Source: an uncultured Lachnospiraceae bacterium
GTDB lineage: Bacteria; Bacillota; Clostridia; Lachnospirales; Lachnospiraceae
Direction of reading: 5' to 3'
NCBI GenBank assembly: GCA_947626475.1
Contig: CANQSK010000001.1
Location: 22,071-86,070 of the forward strand
DNA length: 64,000 bases
In this document: positions 7,568-15,641 of the stretch, piece after piece
Position numbering within the stretch: position 1 is the stretch's first letter
How the letters are laid out: each line of letters starts with the position of its first letter
Program-made: the position numbers and the translations under genes
Notes under the pieces: model-generated
What the model saw: the letters and a program-made list of their open reading frames with translations, nothing else
The model's database searches: none
What the model was told of the DNA's origin: nothing

Positions 7568-7701
7568 GAGATGATTAACTGCCTGTCAGGATCAGTCGTT
7601 AAAGAAGAGTATCCTTTGCTTTTTCTTATCTGCTTAAAAATATCTAAAGTATGTATGATACCTGCGGATTTTCGCATCGGTTGATACCGCGGCTTTTGCG
7701 C

Positions 7702-7731
7702 ATAAAATAAGGAGGCTCCGAAGAACCTCCT
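7702..7731 (-). terminator. Terminator of the wall-binding protein gene
   Basis: Minus-strand stem of 8 bp (GGAGGTTC with GAGCCTCC) closed by a UUCG tetraloop and followed by TTATTTTAT. It lies 20 bases after the stop codon of the gene at 7751. Confidence 0.8.
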
Positions 7732-7750
7732 CATGCCTGTGTGCTATTCA

Positions 7751-8623
7751 TTAATTGACATACATTGGGCTGTCTGGGAAAATGTAATAGTTCCCGTTCG
7801 TCCCTGCTGTTAAAAGAATCGAAAAATTGCGCCAAGTCGGTTTTTGTCCAACGCTGCCCGCTCCCATGCGGTAACTCCCCTGTGGCAATCCGAAGATCTG
7901 GTCTGAATTGCCGGTTGTGCCATGTGGTTTGCGTCCCCACGCGAAGCTCTCGTACCCAGTATTGTCGTAAAAAGCGTTCAATTCCATGCCCTGTTCCGGA
8001 AAATTACTGAAAAACGCACTGACCGGACCGTAATAACCAGCCACTGTATTCGAGGCTGTTGAGTTATTGATGCTGATGGTCTGCCCGTTATACTGCATCG
8101 CATAAGTCAATCCAAGTGCGTGCTGCCCGATTACTGTTTTGTCTCCCTGAAGCAGTTCAAAACCATTCGGCCATTCTGTTGCCGCTCTCCAAAGTGTTTC
8201 ATCGAATGCCATCTGCGGCCAGCTTTTGCCGTCCATGATTGCGCCGTTTGTTGCAGTTGCGTTTGTCCCGTTGACTGCTCCGACTTCATGCAGATTGCTG
8301 TTTGTAAGCTGTGTCTGTACCACGCCGTTCTCGGTCCATGTTCCGTCAGTATTTACGGTATATCCGTCAGGCGTAACCGTATTTGCTAACATATAACCGC
8401 TGTTGTCAAAGTAATAGCATTCGGCCTTGCCATCATTATTGCCGTCAATCCAAAGCCATGTGTTGGTCGGATACCATCCGCCAGTTCTTTCCCACCACCA
8501 TCCGGTGTCATTCTGCTTCCACTGCCCTGCTGCAGCCTGCGCTGTTATCACGCCGCAAGTCAGTATCGCTCCTGCCAGGACAGCAGCCACAGCCGTTTTC
8601 TTAAAGATAGCCGTTTTCTTCAT
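7751..8623 (-). CDS. Secreted protein with cell-wall-binding (choline-binding-type) repeats
   Basis: Exported protein of 290 residues. A signal peptide (MKKTAIFKKTAVAAVLAG, probable cut after AQA near residue 30) is followed by aromatic repeats of choline-binding type (WKQNDTGWWWERTGGWYPTN, ECYYFDNSGYMLANT, DGYTVNTDGTWT). About 200 residues with no domain I recognise follow, ending SPMYVN. The repeats should hold it on wall polymers. I chose the ATG at 8623, which has GGAGGG upstream; an open frame extends to 8854 but lacks a site and would bury the signal peptide. TATAAT near 8726-8731 could be its -10. The gene has its own terminator. Confidence 0.8.
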   Translation of the reverse strand: MKKTAIFKKTAVAAVLAGAILTCGVITAQAAAGQWKQNDTGWWWERTGGWYPTNTWLWIDGNNDGKAECYYFDNSGYMLANTVTPDGYTVNTDGTWTENGVVQTQLTNSNLHEVGAVNGTNATATNGAIMDGKSWPQMAFDETLWRAATEWPNGFELLQGDKTVIGQHALGLTYAMQYNGQTISINNSTASNTVAGYYGPVSAFFSNFPEQGMELNAFYDNTGYESFAWGRKPHGTTGNSDQIFGLPQGSYRMGAGSVGQKPTWRNFSILLTAGTNGNYYIFPDSPMYVN

Positions 8624-8911
8624 GCCGTTTTCCCTCCTGCTGTTCGATTGATTGATTCGTTTCGCGGCCGTCTGCGGGCGGACGCGGCACTCTGTGGAAA
8701 CGCGTCTCCCCGGCCCTGGCTCCATTATAGAACAAAGCCATGGCGTTTCCCTGCGATACATTGACCTCTTTTTCAAAAAAGAAAGGGACTGCCAATTAAT
8801 ACTGATTTTTCCCCCCATGATGAACAAAGAGGAGACGATCCCGCCAGAATTCAAGTTTTTTTAACCTGGATTCCTTTGCGGGAGGCGTCTCCATTTTTTC
8901 TAACCTCTATT

Positions 8912-9118
8912 TTAGGGCGCAAAAACCGAGGGTAAGAACTCCACCACTGCAATCTGGACGTTGTAAGCCGGTTTTAACTGTCCGTTCAGCATATGGTCTT
9001 CCTTCAGCCGCGTGAACGTGGCTTCCAGATCCGTTTTGGAATAACTGTTGCGGTCTTTTCCCATGATCTCAAAGCGTTCCTTGTACTCCATCAGGCGGCT
9101 GACGCACTCTTCCAAAAT
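8912..9118 (-). mobile_element. IS1182-type transposase remnant
   Basis: About 69 codons that read as the middle of an IS1182-family DDE transposase. Key part: [20 protein letters not shown] and [14 protein letters not shown]. Both ends of the transposase are missing and no terminal inverted repeats are recognised. The fragment is open to a TAA at 8912 and its 5' junction near 9118 lies inside the reading frame of the M14 peptidase. An imperfect inverted repeat (8830-8844 with 8878-8892) lies just beyond it. It is a dead fragment. Confidence 0.75.
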
Positions 9119-10175
9119 CCGTCTCCTGTTCCTCCATATAGCGGACAAGGGCATTTCCAAAGCAGCGTCCTGTCTCAACCGCGCGTGCCTGAGTGAATCG
9201 GTTATCGTCTCTTCCGAAATAGGCCAGCTCCAGGGGAAAAGCCGCTCGGGAAGAAGGGAAGGACAATACGAAAGCCGGAAATCCCGCCACATCCTTTGTA
9301 TTCCAGGTCAGCCCCTGCGGATGGTCGTTCTTGTGAAAGTAGGGGAACGCCGCTTCTGTAATGCTTGCTTCAAACAGTTCTCCCAGGCGATTCAGCCCTT
9401 CCAGCTTTTCAGCGGAATCATGGGCAATAAAGCAGAGATCATTTTCACCCCCAAGATGCCAGGGGGAATGAAAATCAAAGGCAAATATCACCGAATGCGC
9501 GGCCACATATTCCCGAATCGTCTTTGTCTGCGGATAGATCGGCTCCTTATCCAGGTCATAATCTTTGTAATGGTCGTGAGGAATCCTGAATTTTCCCTGG
9601 TCTCCTTCAATCACGCCGTCATAGTCCACAAACGGAACGCATAAAACAGAATATCCGTCGGGAAGCTGTTCTAAAAGCACCTCAAGAACGCCCTCAAGCA
9701 CATAATTCCCGGTAGATTCACAGGCGTGATGGCGTGCCGTAAGGAGAATCTTCTTCTCTCCTCTTCCAAATTCCGCGCAAGGTACCTTTCTTCCCTTTGA
9801 CGACTCGCAGAAAGTCTTAAGCGGCATCTCATGCCTTTCGGCGAACCGCTCAAACCGTTCGGGGTGATACAGCATATGATGGGCAAAATAAACCCGGTCC
9901 TCATCCTGACCAAATGTATAGGTAAAGGAATCGCCTTCCCGCGCGTCCAGCCATTTCCAGTTTTTCAGATCATGACTGACCGCCGGGCCAAAATAGCCCA
10001 GTCTTTTCTCCCCGAATACAAAGGTAACCGTCCGCCCCTGAGCCTGTTCCGCACAAAAAGCCCAGTAAAACCAGTCCTTCCATGTGTCGCGCAGCTCATT
10101 CTCCAGATAGAACCGGTCGCCGTCCTGTTCTCTTACTCTTATATTTCCTCCTGTAAAATCAGAATGGATTTTCAT
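9069..10175 (-). CDS. M14-type zinc carboxypeptidase family protein, C-terminus altered by IS remnant
   Basis: Cytoplasmic metallopeptidase-like protein of 368 residues. An N-terminal beta domain (to about residue 125) precedes an M14 catalytic core. The zinc ligands H-x-x-E are seen in [12 protein letters not shown] and the third ligand in FDFHSPW. It resembles cytosolic carboxypeptidase-like (AGBL-type) proteins; the substrate is unknown. The last 16 residues ([16 protein letters not shown]) are read from the IS1182 remnant in another frame, so the native C-terminus is lost. It lies 28 bases after the HpcH aldolase gene and may share its operon. Confidence 0.75.
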   Translation of the reverse strand: MKIHSDFTGGNIRVREQDGDRFYLENELRDTWKDWFYWAFCAEQAQGRTVTFVFGEKRLGYFGPAVSHDLKNWKWLDAREGDSFTYTFGQDEDRVYFAHHMLYHPERFERFAERHEMPLKTFCESSKGRKVPCAEFGRGEKKILLTARHHACESTGNYVLEGVLEVLLEQLPDGYSVLCVPFVDYDGVIEGDQGKFRIPHDHYKDYDLDKEPIYPQTKTIREYVAAHSVIFAFDFHSPWHLGGENDLCFIAHDSAEKLEGLNRLGELFEASITEAAFPYFHKNDHPQGLTWNTKDVAGFPAFVLSFPSSRAAFPLELAYFGRDDNRFTQARAVETGRCFGNALVRYMEEQETDFGRVRQPPDGVQGTL

Positions 10176-10203
10176 CTCGTTCCTCTTTTCTTCGTATCCT
10201 CAA

Positions 10204-10983
10204 TCATGACGCACCTATCCCAAAAGCGTCAAACTCCCGGCGCACTCCGGCACAGGCATCAGCAAAAATCCCTACGTCCACTGAATAAGACAGGTACTGC
10301 ACGCCGGCCTCGCTCCACAGCTTCAGCGTCCGCGCGTCATCTGTAAAAGTACCTACCAACAGCCCTTTCCTGTGGGCCGCTTCCACAATCTTCTTCATCT
10401 GACGAATCACCTGCGGATGCATGGTCTGCCCGGGGATTCCAAGACTCTGCGAGAGGTCATACGGACCTATAAACAGCACGTCAATCCCCGGAACCTCCAT
10501 GATCTCATCCAGATTCTCCATCGCTTCCTGTCCTTCCAGCTGAACAATGACCAGCGTCTCATTTGCCTCCGGGAAATAGCGTTCCCGTTCCGTGACCGAA
10601 TAGCGGGCCGCTCTCACAAACCGGCAGACGCCGCGGGAGCCCGTCGGATAAAACTTGGCCTCCCGCACAGCCGCTTCCGCTTCCCCGGCGGTGCCGATCT
10701 GGGGAATCTGGACCCCTCCGGCTCCGATATCCAGGGCCTTTGAAATCTCTTCCGTACATCCGACCCGGACGATGGGAACAGCTCCGGAACACTGCGCAGC
10801 CCGGATATGATTCTGCATCTGCTCAATCCCGGCCGGCCCATGCTCCATATCCAGGATTACAAAATCCATGCCGGAGTATCCGGCTATTTCAACGAAAGCA
10901 GGGTCGCAGGTTTTCATAAAAAGTCCCACCGCCCGGGAATTTTTTATTTTCTCTCTGAATTCTGATATACGCTCTCTATTCAT
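10204..10983 (-). CDS. HpcH/HpaI family aldolase
   Basis: Class II pyruvate-type aldolase of 259 residues, related to 2-keto-3-deoxy-rhamnonate and 4-hydroxy-2-oxo-heptanedioate aldolases, which cleave 2-keto-3-deoxy acids to pyruvate or tartronate-semialdehyde-type products. Visible motifs: FVILDMEHGP near the N-terminus, the metal-binding Glu in VQLEGQEAMEN, and IGPYDLSQSLG with the metal-binding Asp. It directly follows two ABC permease genes, so the imported compound is probably a sugar acid or is turned into one. The precise substrate cannot be told. Confidence 0.85.
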   Translation of the reverse strand: MNRERISEFREKIKNSRAVGLFMKTCDPAFVEIAGYSGMDFVILDMEHGPAGIEQMQNHIRAAQCSGAVPIVRVGCTEEISKALDIGAGGVQIPQIGTAGEAEAAVREAKFYPTGSRGVCRFVRAARYSVTERERYFPEANETLVIVQLEGQEAMENLDEIMEVPGIDVLFIGPYDLSQSLGIPGQTMHPQVIRQMKKIVEAAHRKGLLVGTFTDDARTLKLWSEAGVQYLSYSVDVGIFADACAGVRREFDAFGIGAS

Positions 10984-10998
10984 CGCTGATGCCCTTTC

Positions 10999-11892
10999 CT
11001 ATCCTTTTACCGCGCCTGCGGTGATTCCCTTGATCAGCTGTTTCTGTCCGATAATGAACATAACAAACATGGGAATCAGCGCCGAGGAGGCGGCCGCCAT
11101 CATCAGATGGTACTCAGTTCCCGCCTCGCTGACGAAACTGTTCAGCGCCAGCGGTATCGTCTGCAGGCGCCAGTTAGGCAGAAACACCAGCGGGTTCAGA
11201 TAATCGTTCCAGGTCCAAAGGAATATAATGATCGCCAGAGACGCCATGCTTGATTTTGCCATAGGCACCATGACCTGAAGCCAGGTACGAAATTCACTGG
11301 CCCCGTCCACTCTGGCGGATTCCCGAATCTCATCCGGTATCTGCATAAAACACTGACGCATTAGAAAGGTGCCGGTGATGGAAAATATGCCCGGAAGAAT
11401 CAGCGTTTTATGGCTTCCCACCAGTTTCAGCGCGTCAAAGATCACGAATTTCGGGATAATGGTAATCTGGGACGGAATCATCATGGTGGCGAGGTAAAGC
11501 AGGAAGAGTACGTTTCTGCCCCGGAATTTTATTTTGGCAAAGGCGTATCCCGTCATGGTGCTGGTCAGTACCGCCCCTGCTACACAGGTAAGAGTTACTT
11601 TCAGCGAGTTAAAATATGCCAGGGCAAAATGATAGTTCCGTCTCGCCTTTCCTCCGATATTCCAGACCTCTACATAATTGTCCGGATAAAAGTAATCAGG
11701 AATCCAGTCGATCGGCAGCTTGGTCACATCCAGGGCCTTCTTCATGGAGGCGGACAGCATCCACAGAATTGGTACCGTCATGGTCAAGGCAATGGCCCCG
11801 ATGAGAACCGTGAACACAATCTTCGCTTTATAATCCCGTCCAAACCTGCGTTTCAGCGCAGTATCGAACCCGGTTCTTTTTGTTCTATTCAT
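10999..11892 (-). CDS. ABC carbohydrate permease, MalG type
   Basis: Inner-membrane subunit of a CUT1-family sugar importer, 297 residues and six predicted helices. The EAA motif that contacts the ATPase lies in ESARVDGASEFRTWLQVMVP. The ATG at 11892 (MNRTKRTG) has GGGAGG upstream; an earlier start at 11916 would overlap the preceding gene. Works with the permease at 11906 and the lipoprotein at 12820. No ATPase gene is in the cluster, so a shared MsmK-type ATPase is probably used. Confidence 0.92.
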   Translation of the reverse strand: MNRTKRTGFDTALKRRFGRDYKAKIVFTVLIGAIALTMTVPILWMLSASMKKALDVTKLPIDWIPDYFYPDNYVEVWNIGGKARRNYHFALAYFNSLKVTLTCVAGAVLTSTMTGYAFAKIKFRGRNVLFLLYLATMMIPSQITIIPKFVIFDALKLVGSHKTLILPGIFSITGTFLMRQCFMQIPDEIRESARVDGASEFRTWLQVMVPMAKSSMASLAIIIFLWTWNDYLNPLVFLPNWRLQTIPLALNSFVSEAGTEYHLMMAAASSALIPMFVMFIIGQKQLIKGITAGAVKG

Positions 11893-11905
11893 TTCAGACC
11901 TCCCG

Positions 11906-12808
11906 TCAATATCCAACCCAGCGCTTCTGGCCGTTCCACTGAATCAGCGTCACAAGGAAGATCATGAGGAACAGGATCCACGCCATGGCGGAAGCATAAC
12001 CCATTTTGTAGTATCCGAAGGCGGAACGGTAGATATAAGATACCATCACGGACGTCGAGTTTCCCGGACCGCCTCCCGTCATTACCTGGATTGTCGTAAA
12101 TACCTGAAAGGATGAAATGATATTGGTAATCAGCAGATAAAAGGTGGTCGGTGATAAAAACGGAACGGTCAGCTTAAAAAATTTGTCGAGCTCCGATGCT
12201 CCGTCAATATCCGCCGCCTCGTAAAGCTCCGTCGGAAGCCCCTGAATAGCGGAGGTATAGATCATCATCGCGAATCCCACCGTCGACCAGATCGTCACCA
12301 GGATAACCGCCGGCAGCGCCCAATGATAATCCGCCAGCCATTTTGGCGGGTTCTCCACCCCAATCCACTTGACCAGCTGCGTCACCGGGCCAAAAGAGGA
12401 ATACATCATGACCCAGACGATCGCGACAGCCACCGTGCTGGAAAAATAAGGCATCAGCATGGCAAGCCGCATGGGCAGCTTGCCGATGCAGTATTTGTCA
12501 ATGAGTACGCTGAGAATCAGCGCCAGCAGGATTGTAACAGGAACGACTGACGCTGTGTACAGCAGCGTATTTTTCAGGGATGCCAGAAACCATTCATCGG
12601 TCCACATGTCAATGTAATTCTTCAGGCCCACAAAATTCCAGTTTCCGAATCCTCTCGTGTATTCCCAGTCCGTAAAGCTGAAGACAAGCGAACACAGAAT
12701 CGGAATGATCGTAAAAGTGAGGCATCCGGCGAAATTGGGCAGCAGGAACGCGTAACCGGTAATGTCCGTCCGAAGCTGGCGCGAAAGCCGAAATCTTCGA
12801 TTCTTCAT
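11906..12808 (-). CDS. ABC carbohydrate permease, MalF/UgpA type
   Basis: Partner permease of the CUT1 importer, 300 residues. A basic N-terminus precedes the first helix, and the EAA loop YEAADIDGASELDKFFKLTV is present near residue 200. It lies between the solute-binding protein gene (11 bases upstream) and the MalG-type gene (13 bases downstream). Confidence 0.92.
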   Translation of the reverse strand: MKNRRFRLSRQLRTDITGYAFLLPNFAGCLTFTIIPILCSLVFSFTDWEYTRGFGNWNFVGLKNYIDMWTDEWFLASLKNTLLYTASVVPVTILLALILSVLIDKYCIGKLPMRLAMLMPYFSSTVAVAIVWVMMYSSFGPVTQLVKWIGVENPPKWLADYHWALPAVILVTIWSTVGFAMMIYTSAIQGLPTELYEAADIDGASELDKFFKLTVPFLSPTTFYLLITNIISSFQVFTTIQVMTGGGPGNSTSVMVSYIYRSAFGYYKMGYASAMAWILFLMIFLVTLIQWNGQKRWVGY

Positions 12809-12819
12809 CTTCCGCCCCC

Positions 12820-14232
12820 TTATTCCTTCGCAAGAATCTCGTCTCCGCGTTTCTTGGCGCTTGCCAGTCCTTCCTCTACTGTTTTATTTCCTGTCCAGAC
12901 CGCTTCCATCTCTTCCTGGAAGACATCTGTGATCTGAGGCGTTTTTTCCAAAATCGTGGAAACCGCGTAGTTGCCGGAAGGATCGATCAGCGCGCTTGCG
13001 GCTGATTGCTCATCGAACAGTCCGTCGCTGCCTAACACTCTGGCCGCGATCTCTTCATTGTCGTACGTGTTGGAAGCCGGAATCCGTCCGATATCAGCCA
13101 TATAGAGAGCGCCCTCATTCATATAGAACTTCATGAACTCCCAGGCTTCGTCGATATGCTCAGAGCGCGGATTGATACTCAGAAGATCCTGATAACCCCC
13201 GCGGATATAGGTATTGTGTTCCTCATCTACCGCCGGGAAAGGCGCGAACGCCGTGACAAAATCATGAGGATAGGTCTGCGTATCCTTGATGCTCTGAAAC
13301 ACCCAGCTTCCATTGCACATGGCCGCCCTGCCGGTCAGGAACATACTCTCCTGAGTCAGCTTCTCCGTTACTGTGTCCGCGTGAGTGGGCGTGTAACCCT
13401 CCTGCATCGTCGTATTGATCAGCTCGATGGTTTTCTGCCATATGGGATCGTCGAAATTCGTTTCCGTTCCTCCCTCTTTATAGTAATAATCTCCTCCGAA
13501 GGCTTTGGCAGACATGTAATGGGCATAGGCGCTCTTGTCTCCGCCATTGGTGTTCCAGAACATACCGTAGACCTTGTCCTCTCCCTCTCCATGGGTCAGT
13601 TTTTTACAAACCTCCAGGAATTCGTCGTAGGTCCAGCTTTCAGGAATCTCAATTCCCGCCGCGTCGAACATATCCTTATTGAGAACCATGCAGAACTTGC
13701 TCAGGCTCACGGGAAGGCAGTAGGCTTTGCCGTCCTTGCGGAAATACTCCATCATATCGCCGGCATAAGATTCGATGTCAAATCCATCTCTCTGGCACAA
13801 ATCGGTCAGATCCAGAGCCAGATTTCCTTCCGCCCTCTTAAACAGGGTGGAAGATGAATAAGAGACGTAAACGTCAATCTCATCGCCGCCCAGCAGATTG
13901 GCCTCCAGCTTCAGGTTGCCGTTGGAGTCATTGACAAACGATTCCGCCTCAACCTTATAGCCCTTATCCTTGTACTTCTCTTCAAACGCATCGATAAGTC
14001 TCTGCTGAGCCTCCTGGGAAGATGCGTCGGAAAGACCGGACCAGAAATGAATCGTTACCTCCTCAGGCGGATTTTCTTCCGCTGCCGCCGTTTTTGCGGT
14101 ACCCCCCGCGTCAGAGCTTTCTTTCACCGCGGAAGAACTTCCGTCCCCTGACGCGGAAGAACCGCCGCATCCTGTCAACATGGCCCCAGCCAATAGAACA
14201 GAAATCAAACTACACACCATACGTTTTTTCAT
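12820..14232 (-). CDS. Extracellular solute-binding lipoprotein of ABC importer
   Basis: Family 1 solute-binding protein, 470 residues. Lipobox LTGC with lipidated Cys22, then a serine/alanine-rich linker and a binding domain (VTIHFWSGLSDASSQEAQQ). It captures a sugar or sugar acid at the cell surface and passes it to the two permeases downstream. AAGGAGAAAAAGT precedes the ATG. It begins the transport operon, next to the YesN-type regulator gene. Confidence 0.92.
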   Translation of the reverse strand: MKKRMVCSLISVLLAGAMLTGCGGSSASGDGSSSAVKESSDAGGTAKTAAAEENPPEEVTIHFWSGLSDASSQEAQQRLIDAFEEKYKDKGYKVEAESFVNDSNGNLKLEANLLGGDEIDVYVSYSSSTLFKRAEGNLALDLTDLCQRDGFDIESYAGDMMEYFRKDGKAYCLPVSLSKFCMVLNKDMFDAAGIEIPESWTYDEFLEVCKKLTHGEGEDKVYGMFWNTNGGDKSAYAHYMSAKAFGGDYYYKEGGTETNFDDPIWQKTIELINTTMQEGYTPTHADTVTEKLTQESMFLTGRAAMCNGSWVFQSIKDTQTYPHDFVTAFAPFPAVDEEHNTYIRGGYQDLLSINPRSEHIDEAWEFMKFYMNEGALYMADIGRIPASNTYDNEEIAARVLGSDGLFDEQSAASALIDPSGNYAVSTILEKTPQITDVFQEEMEAVWTGNKTVEEGLASAKKRGDEILAKE

Positions 14233-14267
14233 ACTTTTTCTCCTTTTTGATGAACTCGTCTGTTTGT

Positions 14268-14282
14268 TACAATTTAATTGTA
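14268..14282. promoter_or_regulatory. 15-bp palindrome upstream of the solute-binding protein gene
   Basis: TACAATTTAATTGTA is a perfect palindrome 36 bases before the start codon; on the minus strand its first half reads TACAAT, a possible -10. TTGACA occurs twice just upstream but at poor spacing. It may be an operator for one of the nearby AraC-type regulators. Confidence 0.35.
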
Positions 14283-14354
14283 GTTTTTTCTGTCAAAAAA
14301 TGCCATAAAATTATCTGTCAACATTCTTTATTATCTAACGATACCCGAAGAAGA

Positions 14355-15641
14355 TTATCTTTTGGATTCTGCTTTTTTATCAATATTCAGCTGCCGTTTC
14401 TCAAACCGGAATCTGGACCGGTACTCGCTGGGGGATTCCTTGCATATCTTTGAGAACACCACGCTGAAATAATTGGGATTTTCAATCCCAACCTCCTGAG
14501 CAACCATCCACACCGGAAGATCGGTCTTTTCCAGCAGTTCCCTGGCTTTACGGATTCTCTGCCGGGTCACATACTCGATAAAGCTCAGGCCGGTTTCCTC
14601 TTTAAATACGTGGGCGAAATAGCTTTCGCTCATATTGCAGTAATCCGCCGCGTCGCGAATCATAAAATTCCGTGAGAGATTCTCGCTGATAAACTGTTTC
14701 AGCATCATGATCTCGCTGCGAACCTCCCCCTGATACACGCACAGGCCCTCTGTCTGACCTGCATTTAAGGAAAAAGCTTTTTCACAGCAGAAAACCGCGT
14801 CCGCGAATTTACGGATCCCCTGAAACACAGGAGACAAAGCTCCCCTGATCCGGATATTGGCATAGCGGACGCCATACTCGCACAGGGCAGGAAACCGTTC
14901 CTCTATTTTTAGCCGGAGAGCGCTGTAACCGTCGCTGTCTCCGGGGTTGATCACCGATATCAGACACTGATCCGAATAACCGCAAACCTCCAGCTTTAAC
15001 TCTTCCCCCAGCACATTCTGCACCATATTTCCGACAGCGTCCTCCAGGAGTTTATCGTTTTTCTTCTTTTCCGCCCCGCCGGCGCAGGAATCGTACCGCA
15101 GCATCAGCACACAGTAAGACTCCCTGAAATTTACCGGGAGTCCGAACTCGGCAAAGGTTCTCTCCAGACGTTCAAAATCCTTGTAATCCCGCTCCGCGGC
15201 CAGACGCATCAGAAGCCGTTTCACGTCGGAAATATTTTTTCGCGCGAATCGTTCCTCTTCCGCCCTGCCGGTCTCATAGTCCAGCTCATCCAGGATTGCC
15301 AGAAGTTCCTCCGGATTCAGCTTCAGTTTGAACACGTAGTCCACAGCTCCCAGTTTCATGGCCCGTTTTACATTCTCGGCATCGTCAAACACGCTGAGAA
15401 CAATGAATTTGACAGCCGGGAATGTCTTTTTGCATGTGGCAATCAGGTCAAATCCGTCCATTCCATCCATTTTCAGGTCGGTCAGAACCACATCCGGCTC
15501 CAGCTGGCTGATCTTTTCCAAGGCTTCCTTCCCGTCAGCCGCTTCCCCCACAATCTGATATCCGTAGGATTCCCAGTCTATCAGGGCTTTGATCCCGATC
15601 CGAACCAGGAACTCATCATCCACAACCAGTATTTTCCGCAT
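14355..15641 (-). CDS. Response regulator with AraC-type output (YesN-like)
   Basis: Two-component regulator of 428 residues. An N-terminal receiver has the acidic pocket DDEF and the phosphorylation-site Asp in DVVLTDLKMDG (about residue 55). The middle part is unassigned. Two AraC helix-turn-helix units occupy the last 100 residues (IRDAADYCNMSESYFAHVFK and VGIENPNYFSVVFSK). It overlaps the kinase gene by 26 bases and lies directly before the ABC importer genes, which it most likely activates. Confidence 0.93.
   Translation of the reverse strand: MRKILVVDDEFLVRIGIKALIDWESYGYQIVGEAADGKEALEKISQLEPDVVLTDLKMDGMDGFDLIATCKKTFPAVKFIVLSVFDDAENVKRAMKLGAVDYVFKLKLNPEELLAILDELDYETGRAEEERFARKNISDVKRLLMRLAAERDYKDFERLERTFAEFGLPVNFRESYCVLMLRYDSCAGGAEKKKNDKLLEDAVGNMVQNVLGEELKLEVCGYSDQCLISVINPGDSDGYSALRLKIEERFPALCEYGVRYANIRIRGALSPVFQGIRKFADAVFCCEKAFSLNAGQTEGLCVYQGEVRSEIMMLKQFISENLSRNFMIRDAADYCNMSESYFAHVFKEETGLSFIEYVTRQRIRKARELLEKTDLPVWMVAQEVGIENPNYFSVVFSKICKESPSEYRSRFRFEKRQLNIDKKAESKR

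Larger units (their letters stand above)
7195..7640. repeat. Tandem repeat unit B (toxin/antisense-RNA cassette)
   Basis: Second copy of the unit at 6738-7192, directly adjacent and in the same orientation. Promoters, toxin peptide and terminator are conserved. The variable loop of the small RNA is about seven bases shorter, which could give the two antitoxins some specificity. Confidence 0.9.

Noticed and set aside
6738-7640. CRISPR array or prophage attachment region
   Set aside because: The repeats are two long units with genes inside, not short repeats with spacers; there are no cas or phage genes and no integrase.
8830-8892. IS1182 terminal inverted repeat or terminator (8830-8844 with 8878-8892)
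   Set aside because: The arms match imperfectly (GGAGACG and CCCGC blocks with mismatches), are too close together to be element ends, and lack a clear T run.
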